A DNA stretch of 64,000 nt from Thamnaconus septentrionalis (taxonomy: Eukaryota; Chordata; Actinopteri; Tetraodontiformes; Monacanthidae). Positions 12,701 through 25,965 of the stretch are shown here, piece by piece. The translations under genes were made by a program, and so were the position numbers. Under the pieces are notes generated by a model, which ran no database searches, was not told where the DNA came from, and saw only the letters and a program-made list of their open reading frames with translations. Position 1 is the stretch's first letter; each line of letters begins with the position of its first letter. The DNA is taken from assembly GCA_009823395.1 (NCBI GenBank), contig CM020504.1, positions 25,306,540 through 25,370,539 of the forward strand. Reading direction: 5' to 3'.

Positions 12701-13282
12701 AAATAAAAGCTGAAAAGTTGATGTGTTGTCTCTATTGTTCATGTCAAACCCAAATGTTTTCAGTTTACAGCAAAAAATAAAGACATTTTCATCACTGTTC
12801 CAACACTTTTGGAGGGAGTGTATGTTGTAGATGGAAGACTCATGACCACAGAGTGTGTATTGGAAAGGAGTTGTCTACCTGCCGAGCGTGCTCTGTCACC
12901 CACTCCTTGTCCAGAGAGCCTCCAGCTGCTGAAGTAGAATCCCCCCTGTCAGGTGTCCGGGCGGCCAGGACGACAAAATCCCTTTGTGGGAGGCTCTGAA
13001 ACAACCAGTTCCCAACATTAGTCGTCAACTTCTTGCACTGTTTACATGCAATGCAGCTTTCAGACTGTTCCCAAGTGTCTATAGAGTTGTCTTTCAGAAA
13101 AAGTAATGTTCTGGTGTCAGATGCAGGTTGATACTTGTAATGTGAGACATGAGGGGGGGAAAAAACATTATATATAACTGTACCTGTCCAATAAGCAGGC
13201 CAGTGACAGGGCCTGCATGTTGATCACATATTTTAGACAGATACTCCTTCACAGCATCATCTACGATGTAGCCACGGCCCAT
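6787..13282 (-). CDS. ODR4: ODR4 homologue (membrane protein for GPCR trafficking), complete, 13 exons
   Basis: ODR4 is an ER-associated protein; its C. elegans homologue is needed to deliver odorant receptors to cilia. Exons in transcript order are 13184-13282, 12879-12995, 11815-11907, 11204-11310, 11085-11121, 10820-10963, 10645-10758, 9485-9532, 8934-9023, 8707-8821, 7848-8051, 7262-7315 and 6787-6857. The total is 1293 bp, or 430 residues plus stop; human ODR4 is about 454. Diagnostic stretches are MGRGYIVDDAVKEYLSKI at the start, EWVTEHARQVSRMLPGGL, CRTFDVKDPKSAAKPADWKY, and VCVCDYQFSDEDRSELTDRL. The last exon encodes a hydrophobic segment of about 17 residues ending YLNDV, matching the C-terminal membrane anchor. 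The loop after exon 7 is shorter than in mammals. The gene is head-to-head with TPR. Confidence 0.94.
7374..7757. mobile_element. AT-rich element with GGCCACAA-type end, partial copy
   Basis: The left end GATTAGGGCCGCAAGCAGAG matches the TIR of the fuller copy at 33997-34533. Reiterated GAATAAAGTC and AAATTTCGTG-like units follow. The right TIR is not visible. It lies in an ODR4 intron. Confidence 0.6.
8228..8335. mobile_element. Short ATTAATCGATTAA-type repeat
   Basis: Palindromic AT-rich sequence ending AATTGTTAACATCCCTAGTA. It corresponds in reverse complement to the left end of the longer copy at 29636-30050. The CTAGGGATG-like end suggests a hAT-type MITE (miniature inverted-repeat element). 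In an ODR4 intron. Confidence 0.5.
9697..10600. mobile_element. Composite transposon remnant in an ODR4 intron
   Basis: The left side carries CACCAGTCAAAAGTTTGGCC, the Tc1-like TIR used elsewhere in the window. The right side (about 10545-10590) has TTTGATGCCTTGAGTGACC, typical of the subterminal region of the same family. Unrelated sequence between them includes a possible reverse-transcriptase tail (10001-10123), so this looks like one element inserted into another. A minus-strand reading of 10413-10604 comes from this repeat and not from ODR4. Confidence 0.55.
10001..10123 (+). pseudogene. Possible C-terminal fragment of a Penelope-like retroelement protein
   Basis: One plus-strand frame contains RLNQRETFWIPKLQAI followed by GLNEDPDF and a stop. 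The spacing (basic Arg-rich stretch, a REtFWI-like block, then GLNED) resembles the C-terminal end of GIY-YIG-bearing Penelope-like element proteins in fish and amphibians. Only about 40 residues are visible and no upstream reverse transcriptase was found, so it can only be a relic. The assignment is from memory of the family pattern. Confidence 0.35.
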
Positions 13283-14229
13283 GTTGCCTTGAAGGATAAG
13301 GGGGAAAGTTTACACAGCAAACGAACAAAACATATTCTGAATTCTGCTAAATACTTGAAGAAGAAATCACATCACATTTCAGCTTAACTGTTTGTTTGTT
13401 TTTTTTTTTTTTTAGCTAGCCAGCTGGTTGAATATAGTGCATGTCGTAAACAGTTCGAGTAAAGTCCGAAGAGCTTGAGAAGGATGAGGTGGGAATTTAC
13501 CTGTCAGGGTCCATAAAGTGAGTAAAATTAAGGAAAATGAAAGAACGTAGCTTACTAACTTTGACAGCTGTAAGACGCTCGTCAGCAAAAGGACAAAACT
13601 CAATTGACAACAATGCACTGAGAGCGACGTATTTCCGTCGCATATTTGTGACGTTTGAGTTCGCGCAACGAGAAGTCGTCCAGTCGCCAAACGAAAGTCA
13701 AACGTTAAGAGGAACAGGGCTTCATGACTTCAGTTTAAAATCGCAGAAGCAAGTTTTACGGTAAAATCCTCACGTGCTAAGGAATTGTATTGTATCATTA
13801 AACTAATCAAAGTGACTTTATAAATCACCAAATTCGAACTTTAATGTGTCACCGTACCTTACCTGTATGGAGCTAAACAATTGTACGTTACCACGACAGT
13901 CAAAATCACCTCTTTGCGAGGAGCAGTTTATTCTTTCTCGGTCAAAAAGTAGATGTTTCTTACATATGGGATGTTGTATTTCTTAGAAAACTGCTGTTTA
14001 AAATACTCTCACGAATAACTGCAGGATCTAGAAGTCATTTAAGGACAAGCGTGGGGCGAGCTCGTTTTTATTTTGAAGGGTTAAGGCGGAAATCCTCCAT
14101 GAGTCATGTAACTTGACGCCTCCATGTCGCTGAACTAGCGGCGGTCTTGCTGGTCTGTGATACAAAATAGTTTGACAAGTATTTGTGGTTGGTTTGAATT
14201 TTTCTTTTGTTTTCGCGTGTTAGGAGGAG
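13283..14229. promoter_or_regulatory. ODR4/TPR divergent intergenic region (candidate bidirectional promoter)
   Basis: The start codons of ODR4 (minus, 13282) and TPR (plus, 14230) are 947 bp apart and the genes diverge, so both promoters must lie here unless a gene uses an upstream non-coding exon. No TATA box stands out near either start. There is a T-run at 13399-13414 and moderate CpG content around 13560-13690 and 14050-14110. Both genes are broadly expressed in vertebrates, which fits a shared housekeeping promoter. The role is inferred. Confidence 0.55.
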
Positions 14230-17200
14230 ATGGCGGTCGTCCTGCTCCAGGTTCTGGAGCGGGCGGAGTTGAACAAACTGCCAAAAGGCGTCCAGAACAA
14301 GCTTGACAAGTTTATAACGGAGCTGCAGAATGCTAACGAAGCGCTCAAAACGCAGCATGAGCGCTTCAAAGCAGACAGTGGTAGGTACCTGATAGCAAAC
14401 TGAAAATTGCTTACGAGGATGGCAGCAATAATTTAGAAATTAACATGCCGACATAGCTGAATTCTGCTATGTGATTGTATTATCTTGAAGCTTTGCACAG
14501 TGAACAGTGCTGGTCACTCTTGGCTAAGCTTGGCTTAGCTTTGGCCTCACATTTGCGCTCAAGTTGGGCTGAAGAGAGCCATGTTTTCTCCCTTGCTTTG
14601 TTTTTATACAGTAAAGTACATTGAATCGATACTTGGAAGTTACATATAAAGCTAAGCACATTTACTGTTATTGATGGCTCTTTTTTTTTTTTTTTTTTTT
14701 TAACGCTGAAATACACAACCAGTCCAAAGTTTGGACACCCTATGAATTCAATGTCTTTTCTTTCATCTTCATGACTATTGACATTGCAGTTTCTGTAAAT
14801 ATCCACCAGGGAACCCTTTCCAAATTTGAAATTGTAATCTCAGAATAAAATCCATCCAAGCAGAAACCAATCGTCATAGAAAACTTCTGTACATTGTTCC
14901 TCTTGCCTGTGTGTTGTCTAGGTTGTGTGACAAACTCCTTTCCCTCTCTTGTCTTTCGCTACAGAACAGCAATACTTTGACATTGACAAGAGACTGGCGG
15001 AGAGTCAGGAGCAGATTGTGTCTGCCACCAAAGACCTGCAGGCACTGAAGGAGGAAAATAAGAAATTAAGTGAGTTATTAACACCTTTTGTGTCATCTCG
15101 GTTTTATCTTCTAAAAAAAAAAAAAAAGTTTCCTTCAAATGTGAGTTTTCATTGAATAGACTTAATTTATACAATTGACTGATTCAAGTCCCCAGTTTCT
15201 TAACTCCCTGCACTCCCTAGGGCTTTTTTTGTGATTACCTTCAAGATAAGGCTACTGGTTATATTTATTCATCAACAACATGAGCTTTTGTCTCTTGCTA
15301 TTTAACCATGTGTGGTTGCTCACAAAATGTGACATAGATACTTGCAGAACTGGTCAGTGATGTGTGAACCCTCAGAACTGGCTGAATCTGTCAAAAATAT
15401 CCAGGTTAAGATGTCCAGTCTGACCAAGTGAGCGCAGTGTAAATCCATTTAGTTTAGCTGCAGATTTGTAGTTTGCTGATCTTTGCAGTTCAAGTTCAAG
15501 TTATTTATTGTCATTGTTGAACAAAGTTAACAATGAAATTTGTTTGGAGCATCCCCATCACCACTGGCATCAGTACTGATAACAATAATCATAAATAAAT
15601 GAAATAAAAAAAAACACCAACAGTCCAGTCGCGTGCAAATAGCAAATAGTCCACGCTTATGTAGATGCAAGGGTCACTATAAAGTGCCTGGTTATTATGT
15701 TGCGGTTCTCGTGTCTTGTCCTGAGTGTCAACTGTGTGTCATTGTGTGTCTGTGCAGCTGAAGAGCTCAACACTCTGAAAGGAATTGAGGGAGAAAGTCC
15801 TGAAGACAAACCACCACAACAGGTGAAATTAAATTAGTCCAAAAGAGGACTCGACTGTTAAGGCTGTAAATGTTTTTCATTTTAATGATCATTTTTCCAC
15901 TACTTACTTGATTATTTTGCAACTGATAAATCAAATGGATAACGAGAAACAATGCGTTGTTCCTGTCAGTTTCGGGCAACATTTGCTTGGATTGTAAAAG
16001 TGTTGTTTTCCACACATTTCTATAAAAAAAATCTTTATGCAACAGTAGACTTTTTTTTTAATGTGTGATTGATGAAATCAACATATTCATCATAATATTG
16101 TTGAAGTTGTGTGTAATTGTGTGTAACTGCAGCAAACTAAGGCCAAGTATGAGATTGAAGCGGAGAAGAGAGAGTTGGCCAGGCTGTTGGAGAAGAGGAC
16201 ACAGGAAGTGGAGAACCTCACAGGTCGGCTCTTTGTGACTCAAACTCTACAGAACTGGAGAGAAACCATGCTTTCGTATTGTGTGTAATGATAACTGGAC
16301 AAGCCGTGTTTCACTTTGAAATCTTGAATTTATTTCTCTATAATTTATGCAGCACAGATCTCGCAAGGACGCTGTGTGAAGTTTGCAACACCTTTTAATT
16401 TTTATGAGATTTCTGTCTGTCTGTGCAGAGGATGTGAAGCGTCTGAATGAGAAGCTGGCGGAAACCAGCAAAGTCAAGATGGAGTTGCAGTTTAAGCTTG
16501 ATAATATCCAGTCATCTGAGGCGTCTGTTCAGGTGAGCTTCACAGTTCAGTAAAAGCCGTTCATTTAAGTTCAATAAACCATAGTTTGTTTTGTGAACAC
16601 CAACAGTTTAGAATCTCTATACAGTTTTAAAATCCTGAAAATACATATTCATTTCCTTCTTTTTCTTCTGTTTGTTTTGCCTTTGTTTGCTGCATGCAGC
16701 GATTATTGATGTTTTTTTTTTGTAGAATTTCTTCTTACAAAAAAGAGCACCTAACCATCCACTAAATGTATACTACACTTTCATTAGGTATCACTTTTGC
16801 ATTTGCACACTTTAAGATTATATTGTATATTTTCCCGCTGTAGCACCGGGAGAATCGCATGGTGCAGGAGAAGGAACTGCTGGAGAAGAAGATTGAGTGG
16901 CTAACTGAAGAACTGAAGAGCAAAACTGAAGAACTGTTGAACACCAGCAGAGTGAAAGGCGAGGAGATCCTGCAGCTCAACAGCAGCCTGAAGACGAGCA
17001 CAGCGCAGGTGACGTCCTACTGAAAAATTCTTCTTTCACGAAATTTTGACTTAATTCACGAAATTTTGACTTAAAACATGAGATGAAAACTTCAGTAAAA
17101 ATCTCCTCTGTTTAATATTTTGAGTAATCGGAAAGCCCAACCGGTTGTCAGACTGAAAACAGCAGTGTGGTTGAAGTGTGTGCAGCTTGTAATAACTGAC

Positions 17201-20200
17201 CTCACCAACAGGTGGCCAGCTTGGAAGGTCAGCTGGCTTCGCTCAGGGAATCCACTGAAAGTCAGAATAAAAGGGCTGACGACCTCAACAATAAACTGAA
17301 ACAGGTAATTTTGTTCTGGAAAGATCCTTCAGTGTATACGTAGTCTGTAAAATCTGCTCACCAACTGGGAAAAACATGGGTGAATTTTGACTGTTTTGTG
17401 TGTCTGCAGGCGAGAGACGCACAAAGTTCAATGGAGGAGAAATACCGCAATGAGCTCAACGCTCACGTCAAGCTGTCGTCACTGTATAAGGTAGGACACG
17501 ACGCCTGACACCTGACATCAGTGTGATGGATGTAGCAGCGTGACGCCGCTAGATATTTAAACATACATAGATAGATAGATAGATGGACTTTATTGATCCC
17601 AAATCAATAAAGTCCATCTTTATTGTGGCAGTGTGGCAGCGTTGCCTTTCCTGTCTCAGTGTATCTCAAGCACAACAACGCTTCCCTGCAGGTTTCCGCA
17701 ACAGACTTGGAGAGGAAAAACCAAGAGCTGAGCAGGGCAGTGGAGGAGCTCAGCAAGCTGGTGAAAGACACGGGGGAAGGTACCACGCTTCTCTCGCACT
17801 TCATACACACACTCGCAGTCAGAAGTTTGGACACATTCTCATGCAGTGGTTTGTTTTTTTTTATCAACTTTTTGAACCTGCAATGTCAATAGTCATTGGT
17901 TCAATATCTTTTTATTGAACATTTTTCGGTATAACAAATATACATTGTCGTACAATATTGCAGAAGCATAGAATGGATATTGGTATTAGTTGTGGTGTGT
18001 GCAAATGATGTACAAATCACACGTAAAAGAACACACACAAAGGAACAAACAAAACAAGTAAACAAAGAAAAAATAGAAGAAGGAAAAAAAAATCCAAATG
18101 TACAAAATAATCCCTCCCATGTCACTGCCGAATTACTAGTCTTTTTATCAGTGAAACAAAAATCACTGATAAAAAGACGTGCAGCATAGCTGAGCTGTAC
18201 TCGAGGCTCAACCAAGTCTTTGCAGAGTCTTGTATGCTTTGCAAGAGGAGGCTCCCACATCTCCTGACACTTGTTGTGTGATTGCTGCAATGAATATCTT
18301 ATTTTTTCCAGTTTCAAGCAAGACACGATATCTTCCAGTCATTTTGCATGAGTTGGAGGGAAAGTATCTTGTCAATTGTCATTGGAATGAAAGAAAAGAC
18401 ATTAAGTTCATAGGGTGTCCAAACTTTTGACTGGCAGTGTGCACTTTTAGAAGCTTTAAAACTTTCCATCCTCAACGTTCAGTCTACATAATACAGTACT
18501 TGATCATACAGTCTAATAACGATGATCATTTTGAACCCGCGTAGCCAACAAAGCTCTGGAGGCGAAGGTGTCAGAGGGAGAGGAAGCGAAGAATCGACTT
18601 GAAGCGGAACTTCGAGAGAAAATCAAGAAGATGGAAAAAGAAGTGGAGAACGCCACCGTCAAGGCTGCTGGAAAACACTGCTGTAATATCACATTTACCA
18701 ACATCTTCACCCGGACTCCATGCCGTTTTGGCACAATTCAAACACCTTTATGAACACCTGTGTCTCTCCGCAGGTGGGCCGTCCCTGAGCGAAGAGCAGC
18801 TGGAGTCCATGTGTCCGTCAGCCGCCGCAATCGCTGCCATTGTCAAGCCCGGCATGAAGTTCTTTGACGTGAGTCCAGTGGCACTGACTGGTTTGACTCA
18901 TTCCTCAGTCAATATTGACATTCAACTGGACTGGAGTGTTAATGCTACCACGAGCCCAATTCTTCCTCGTGAATCTTTTCCCCGTCTTCCGATGTGTAGC
19001 TGTACAACGCGTACGTGGAGTGCCAGACACAGCTTCAGCTGGAGCAGCAGGAGACCAAACGAGTGAGCAGGGTGTTGGACGAAATAGTCCAGGAGGTGGA
19101 GTCCAAGGCGCCCGTGCTGAAGCGTCAGAGGGAGGAGTACGAGAGCATGCAGAGGTCCATGACCTCCCTGTGTAACAAGCTGGAGCAAGCACGAACGGTC
19201 TGGAAACCTCCCACCATCCATTTCCGATTGTCAAAGTCAATATTTAATAATTCTCGATGTTATTTCCTGCCAGGCTCATTGTGTGGTTGTGTTTCCTTCT
19301 GCCGCCAGGAGATCTACAGTTTGCAAAAAGACAAAGAAGAGGTCAAGCAGCACTGCGAGAGTTTGCAGAAAGAAAAGGCCAGGATGGAGAGACAGCTTGG
19401 GGACACATCTTCACAGGTGCACACAACACAAAGCTCTGCTGTCCTCTGGTTTTTCTGAGAACTCTTTGGAAATTTCCTCAAAGGAAAAGTTTGATGAAAG
19501 GTGTTTAATCCACTTACAGGCACTACCCGAAAAATTAGAATATCGAGTAAAAGTTGTTTTATTTTGGCAATTGAACATAAAAGATGAAACCAACAAATTT
19601 TATTGAGCCATTACACGCAAATTGACATCTCAAGCAGTTCCTTGTTGTAACTTAACTTTTTTAAGCTGCAAGACCTGATCAGCAAAATCCAAAGAAATAA
19701 AAACTTGAAATATATTGATGTGCATATTATTCCTTTATATAATATGTCACATTCACCTTTTAAGTTGAATTGCAGAAATATTGCAACCTTTTCAGGATAT
19801 TCTAATTTTCTGGGTAGTACCTGTATATGGATGTACCATCACTGTATTCATGTCACTGTCAATTTTATATATATATATATAGCGCAGTTATGAGCAAACT
19901 CAAAGTGCTTGACATTGAAGAACAGGAAACAATTGAATATGAAACGACACTAAAGATGCAGTCACAGAATATCAACAGTTATAAAGAAACAGAACGAAAG
20001 AAGAATTCCACAACAGAAAGGTCTGATGATGATGCAGTGCTCTCATGCTGTTTTTTTTTTTTTTTTTTTTTTTTTACCCCTTTGTCTTCAGTTATGTACC
20101 CTCTTGCTGGAGCTGGAGGAAGCCCGAGGTCACAAGGTGACCAAGGACGATGGCAGCTCCTCCAACATCTCCAGCACCTCGGAGGTCAGCAGCCCAGCCA

Positions 20201-21899
20201 GCCAGCTGTCCTTCCGCAGCGTGGAGGATCTGCAGAGGCAGAACCAGAGCCTGCTGGCAAGAGTGAGGGACCTGGAGGAGGAGAAGGACAAGCAGCAGAG
20301 CCAAGTCACAACAGCACGGTAACCAGTCTTTGCCACCTTTCATTTTACCGTCTTTTTTTCGTCTGGACAGTGCGTTCACCGACACACTTGTCGACGAGGT
20401 GTTTTTCACCTCCCTGACGTGCAAAGGTAAAGGTTCAGTGTGTCATATTTGGAGCTTTTTAAGAAGAAACGGCGACATCAAGTGGTTACATCCTAGAGAG
20501 CAGCGCTATTCCCCTGACTGTCCCCCTCCTGAGCTTGCCAGTGAACTACAGTGGCCTGCAAGTACAAACCTGGATATCTGGATATCAGAACCGTTCTTAG
20601 GGCAGGAAAACCAGATTACTTGTATTACACTGCAAATACAGATTTTTATTAATATATTTATGGGCAGCATGTGAAGCTTTTACTGTATAAAAATCATAAA
20701 TCAGGCCAAATATGACACATTGGCACTGGGAAAACCCTGCAGTCCTCTGTGCTTGGCTTACATTACAGTCATGCATTGTGAAGATAACAGGAGCTTAAAG
20801 CAAATTGAATTGATTCAATTTGAATTGATTCAGAACAAATCATGTTGGCCAAAAGGCTGAGGTCTGACACGACCCTCAAACTAGTGTTGTAGTCCTGGAG
20901 GTTGGTCTTGGTCTCCAGACATCTTTTTAAGGGTCTCGGACTCTGAGGCATTTTGACTGGGTCTGGTTTCGATCTGGGACTGGATGCACTGGGGACTTTT
21001 GATCCAGACCAGTGGAGACTCAGCCAAAAGTGTAATAACACAATAATAACAGAAAAGAATCCAGCTGCTGGTGTTTAACGCTCTGTTGGTGGCACCCAGA
21101 GTGACACCCTGCCCCCTTATTCCGAGTTCATTGATTTTTTTCATTTTTTCAGAATAGTCGTCTCCACCTCACTCCTCCTCCTCCTCTCTGTATTGTCCCC
21201 AGTGTGTTAGAGTTGGAGGCCAGTCTGGCCAAGCTCCAGAAGGAGGTGGAGCAGCTCAGGGAGCAGAGGAACCAGCAGAAGCAGCTGGCCGACTCCAGTG
21301 CCCGGCAGAGAGACATGTACAAGGCCCTGCTGACGCAGAGCACCGGCTTCAGCCTGCCTACGCCAGGTACCTGATGGTTATTAACTGTCCTGCAGTTGTA
21401 ACGTTGAGTTTCCAGCGGTGCGATCGGCTCCAGTTCACACCTACGTTCTTGCAGGTCCAGATTCCGCCTCACAAGCAAACGTCAGGCCCGTGGTCCCAGC
21501 AACTCGCGCTACTTCCCAGAGAGCCGCAGCGGCCGAGTCGGCACAGAGCTCCCAGGCAAAGGCAGCCTTGAAACAGGTGCATTTACTGACCCACATTGGC
21601 TGTGTTGTAAAACACTGGGGGGGAAATAAAGAGCTCCTCAGTTACATCCCTGTTCTGCTACGTGTGTCTGTGTCTCCAGCTGAACGACGCCTTCACTCTG
21701 TACAAGAAGGAGAAAGCCGAGAACGACAAGATGCTGAACGAGACCAACGACAGGTTGCAGAAGCAGCTGACTGAACTCCGCTCCAGCCACGCCAAGCTCA
21801 CGTCCCAGCTGGAGTTCAGCAGCAAGAGGTTTGTTCGGTCCGACGCTCCTCCCGCGCTCAGCTCAGCCTTCGTCAGCGTAGAATTTATATCCTTCCTAC

Positions 21900-21939
<40 letters not shown>

Positions 21940-24900
21940 CATGTGTTTGTTTGGTGGGTGGCAGGTACGAGATGCACCAGGAGAGTGTGTCAGCCTACCG
22001 CCGGGAGGTTTCCGCACTGCAGGACCGGAACCAGAAAATGGCCGTGATGATCCAGCGGCACGAGCACGTCATCCACACCATGAGCCAAGACCTGCGGCAG
22101 ACCAATGAGAAACTAGCGTTGGAGGAGGTGAGGAAGAGGAGGTGTAGCAACACCAGCAGTCAAAAGTTTGGAAGCACCTTCTCAAGCATTTTTTTTACAA
22201 CAACAAAATATAAAATGAGTTATTTTGCACTTTTATTGCTTCCTCCATAATTCCATGTGTGTTCATTCGTAGTTTTGATGCCTTGAGTGAGGAACTGTGA
22301 TCTCATGAGAATGAAAGAAAAGACTTTATTATAGGGTTTCCTAACTTTTGACTGGTAGAGTAGTTTGGTTTACAGTGGCTTGATTTAGTGTAATGTTCTG
22401 AAAAGCTGTCTTTATATTTCCAAAATAAGCTCCGCCCATTTCTTCAGTACTCTTCCACAGTTTGATTAGGGCCACAAGAAGATAAAAAAAAAATTGAGAT
22501 AATATTATTTTTTTGACTGCTTTTCACTTGCTTAATAAACTGCTGTTGATGACACACATCCAGATGTTTGATTCAAAATTAGGACCTTGTTGTCGTCTTT
22601 GGGGTGATTTATTCTCAACTTAAAAACTTTTGTGCTTTGGATATCAAAATCTTTGTGTGAATGTCCTTTAATATGCCTGCAGGTGCGTGTAGAAAACCTG
22701 ACCAAAGAGAGAGACATGCTGAGGCAAGCAGAGAGTCGACTCAGCCGAGAGAAAGAGGCCATGCTGGCGGAGCAGCGGAACCAAAATCTGCTGCTCACCA
22801 ACATCAAGTCGATACAGGTACCAGATCACACAATAGTGCTTTTATTGTGTTGTTTTCTCTTAGTTTATGAACAGTAAAAAGAATGGAGTCAATCAAGACA
22901 TCAACTTTTATTCATACAGCACCAAATCATTGATGACACGAGCTTAGATTACACCATAAAGCAAACCTAGAATTGCTCCAAACCTAGATATGGCCATTTT
23001 TTTTTTTTGGCATTGACACGTCAGCGGACGTGATGTACGGGGTCACATGACCAGTTCACTGACCAGTGGAAACGTCACGTAATGATTGGGCGGACGAGGA
23101 GACGGAATATTTTTTACAAGTCATCAAAGAGAAAAATATCACCACCATTCTGAAACACCATGAAAATTCAGATTGTGATGGCAAAATGTTTTGTCCCCCC
23201 ATCCTCCTCACACTGGGGTCTCATTGGACGAGATTTGACCAGAATTACGGCTTTTGTGCTTCACACCATTCAATGGAATTGTCAAAATTTTAGCAAAATC
23301 GCTTTTATTTTGCGAAAAGCTGTCATGGAAACGCAGCTCCAGAGAATGGCCCACATTGCAGTGATGTTGCATTAATGTGCTCTGTTTAGTGTTTATGCTC
23401 CCATGTAGATGTTCTGTACAACCAGCACTACAACCTAATGTCGTTTCTCCTTTCTCTCCAATCATGGCCTAGTTAACGATGGAGCGTACAGAGGCTGACA
23501 CGCGGCAGCAGCTAAACAACAAAATCGAGCATCTGGAGGCAGAAGCGGCGTCGCTGAAGACGAGGCTGGACCAGGAAGTAGCGCAGAGACACGCCCTGGG
23601 CCGCTCCATGGATGTGAGTGGAGCCTTTCTGTTTCAAACTCATCCCCGCACCTCCTCAGGTGACCTTTAAACGAGCTTCTGTCGTGTTTGCCCTCTGCAT
23701 CGTTGACCAGGGTCAGTTACTAGAAGCCAAGAAACAGCTGGAGACCCAGAACACCTTGCAGCAGAAGACCAAGGAACTGGTGCGTACATCTGAACAGCAG
23801 GTGGCAGCACTGAAGGCTCAGCTGGCCTCGGCCTCATCCTCTGAGTCAACCTTGAGTACCAACCTAACCAGAGCTGCGAGTCTCAGGCGCCGCTGAGAGG
23901 TAGTCACTGCCGTCATAGTGCCTAATTTTTATTTTTTTTTTTTTTTTGCGTTTGTCTTGTTGGTGACGTATTTTCTGTTTTTATAATCGCTTATCGCACC
24001 ATCTGAACTCCCGCAGGCCGCTCTCCAGTGCTAACTGCCCCCCAGCAGTCCAGCCAGCTGGAGCAGGAGCTCGTGGAGGTCAAAGGTCTCCTTCGTTCTG
24101 CAGAGGAGCAAAACGGCGAGCAGGCAGAGCAGCTGAAGAATGCCAACGCTAGTGTGGAGCAGTACAGGGCGGTGGTCCTGACCCTGGAAGACAGCTTGAA
24201 GAAAGAGAAGGAGGTGCATCTCTTTGTAGTTGGATGTTCTTGGTTAGTCGCCTGCAGGAAAAGCCAGTGGGAAAAATATTCTGGTCACATTAATATTTCT
24301 AATAACTTTTCCCAGTTGTTTTTTTCAATCGGTGAAAACTACTGAAATTTTAAAAAAGATGTTTTGTAAAAAATAGGAATGACCTTAAAGACAACGATGA
24401 CTGTATTTGACCGAGGTCCAGCGTGACTATCACTAATATTATTTAGCCATTTGCTTATTGTATGGCTCATGCCCATTCCCTCATGAAATAACCCAATCCA
24501 CGAATCCATTCTTTAGTCTCGCTCTCCTCTGGAGCTGCGTCTGAAGGAGTCCGAGGAGGTTCAGAAGCAGCTGGAGAACCGGATACTAGAGGTGGAAAAG
24601 GCCAAGCAGCAGGATCAGGAACAGAGGAGGAAAGCCATGACTGACGTGGAAAAACAAGTAAGTGTGTGTCACTGTGTGAGAGGATTATTTTTGTCATCAA
24701 TGAGCCTGATGAAAGTCCAGCTCAGTAGCCTTGTCAAAATATCTCATGTCTGCTTTGGTGTGGGTCCAACTTGCTCTTACTTCTCTACACTTGCTATTCT
24801 GATTGAGTCCTGGGAGATCTTTTCCAGACCACAGCTTGAACAAACAAGCTTAACAAACCCAAACCTAATGTTGAACGATTCCCTTTGTTTGTGTCCAGGT

Positions 24901-25934
24901 GTGTGAGCTGCAGCGTAGTCTAAAGGCCAGCCAGACTGAACAGCAGGAGGCGCTAGAGAGAGCAACTTCCGCCGTTACACTGGAGCAGAAGGCCATCCAG
25001 GACAGCTTGCTACAGGTTGATTTACACACACACACGCACACATTGGAAACTGTATCTTTGTTTGGACATTTTGCATCGACTTCCACCTAATTGTCAGTCT
25101 TTGGTACAGCCTGGCCCAAAATTTAGTCTAAAGTTAACTTAAGTCTAAGTCTAACACTAAAATGAAATGATATCTTTGTGTAGACCAGCCTGACAGCCTA
25201 CCAAGTATAAATGCCTTTATAGTAAAAGAGTACATTGCAAATGTTAATGTTACACTGTATGCAGGTCTTGAAGGTGTCTCTGTGCAATTTGCTCCGACCC
25301 TTCAGACGAAGCTGGCTGCAGAGGCCCAGGCCAAGTACGAACGGGAGTTGATGCTCCATGCTGCTGATGTTGAGGCTCTGCAGGAGCTGAAAAAGAAAGT
25401 TGGGCTCGAAGGTGCACAGAAGAGGGAGCTGGAGGAGAAGGTCAACAAGACTTGCTCCCTCCTCCAGGAGAAAACCGCAGCCTGGAGCACTTTGGAAAAA
25501 CACCTGAAGGTAGGACAGCCAGCTCAGAGATGCAGAGAGCAAAAACCAAATGTGTCCATTTACACAACTCTGTGTGCTCTGGAACAGAGCAGGTCTTCGC
25601 TAGGGCGAAGATCTCTATTGGAATTTGAATATTTAGGATTCCAGTTTTCCTTTGGTGTCTCCGAACCCTCGTTTGACCCCCTGAGAAAACCTGAAAACTC
25701 GCCAACTTTGATGAGCAAGTCCAAAAAAATGAATAAAACGTATTTTGTTTGACAATTTTTAAAAGCAAAACCAATTGCCTGCCTGCATCCAGAGACACTG
25801 ACTCTCAGGGGTAGACAGTAGGGGTGGGACTCGCTAAGTACCTGACCGTTCAATTCACTTCCGATTCAGAGGGCAACGATTCAATTAATCGCGATTAATC
25901 AAGAATTTATCATGATTTATACATATATACTACT

Positions 25935-25965
<31 letters not shown>

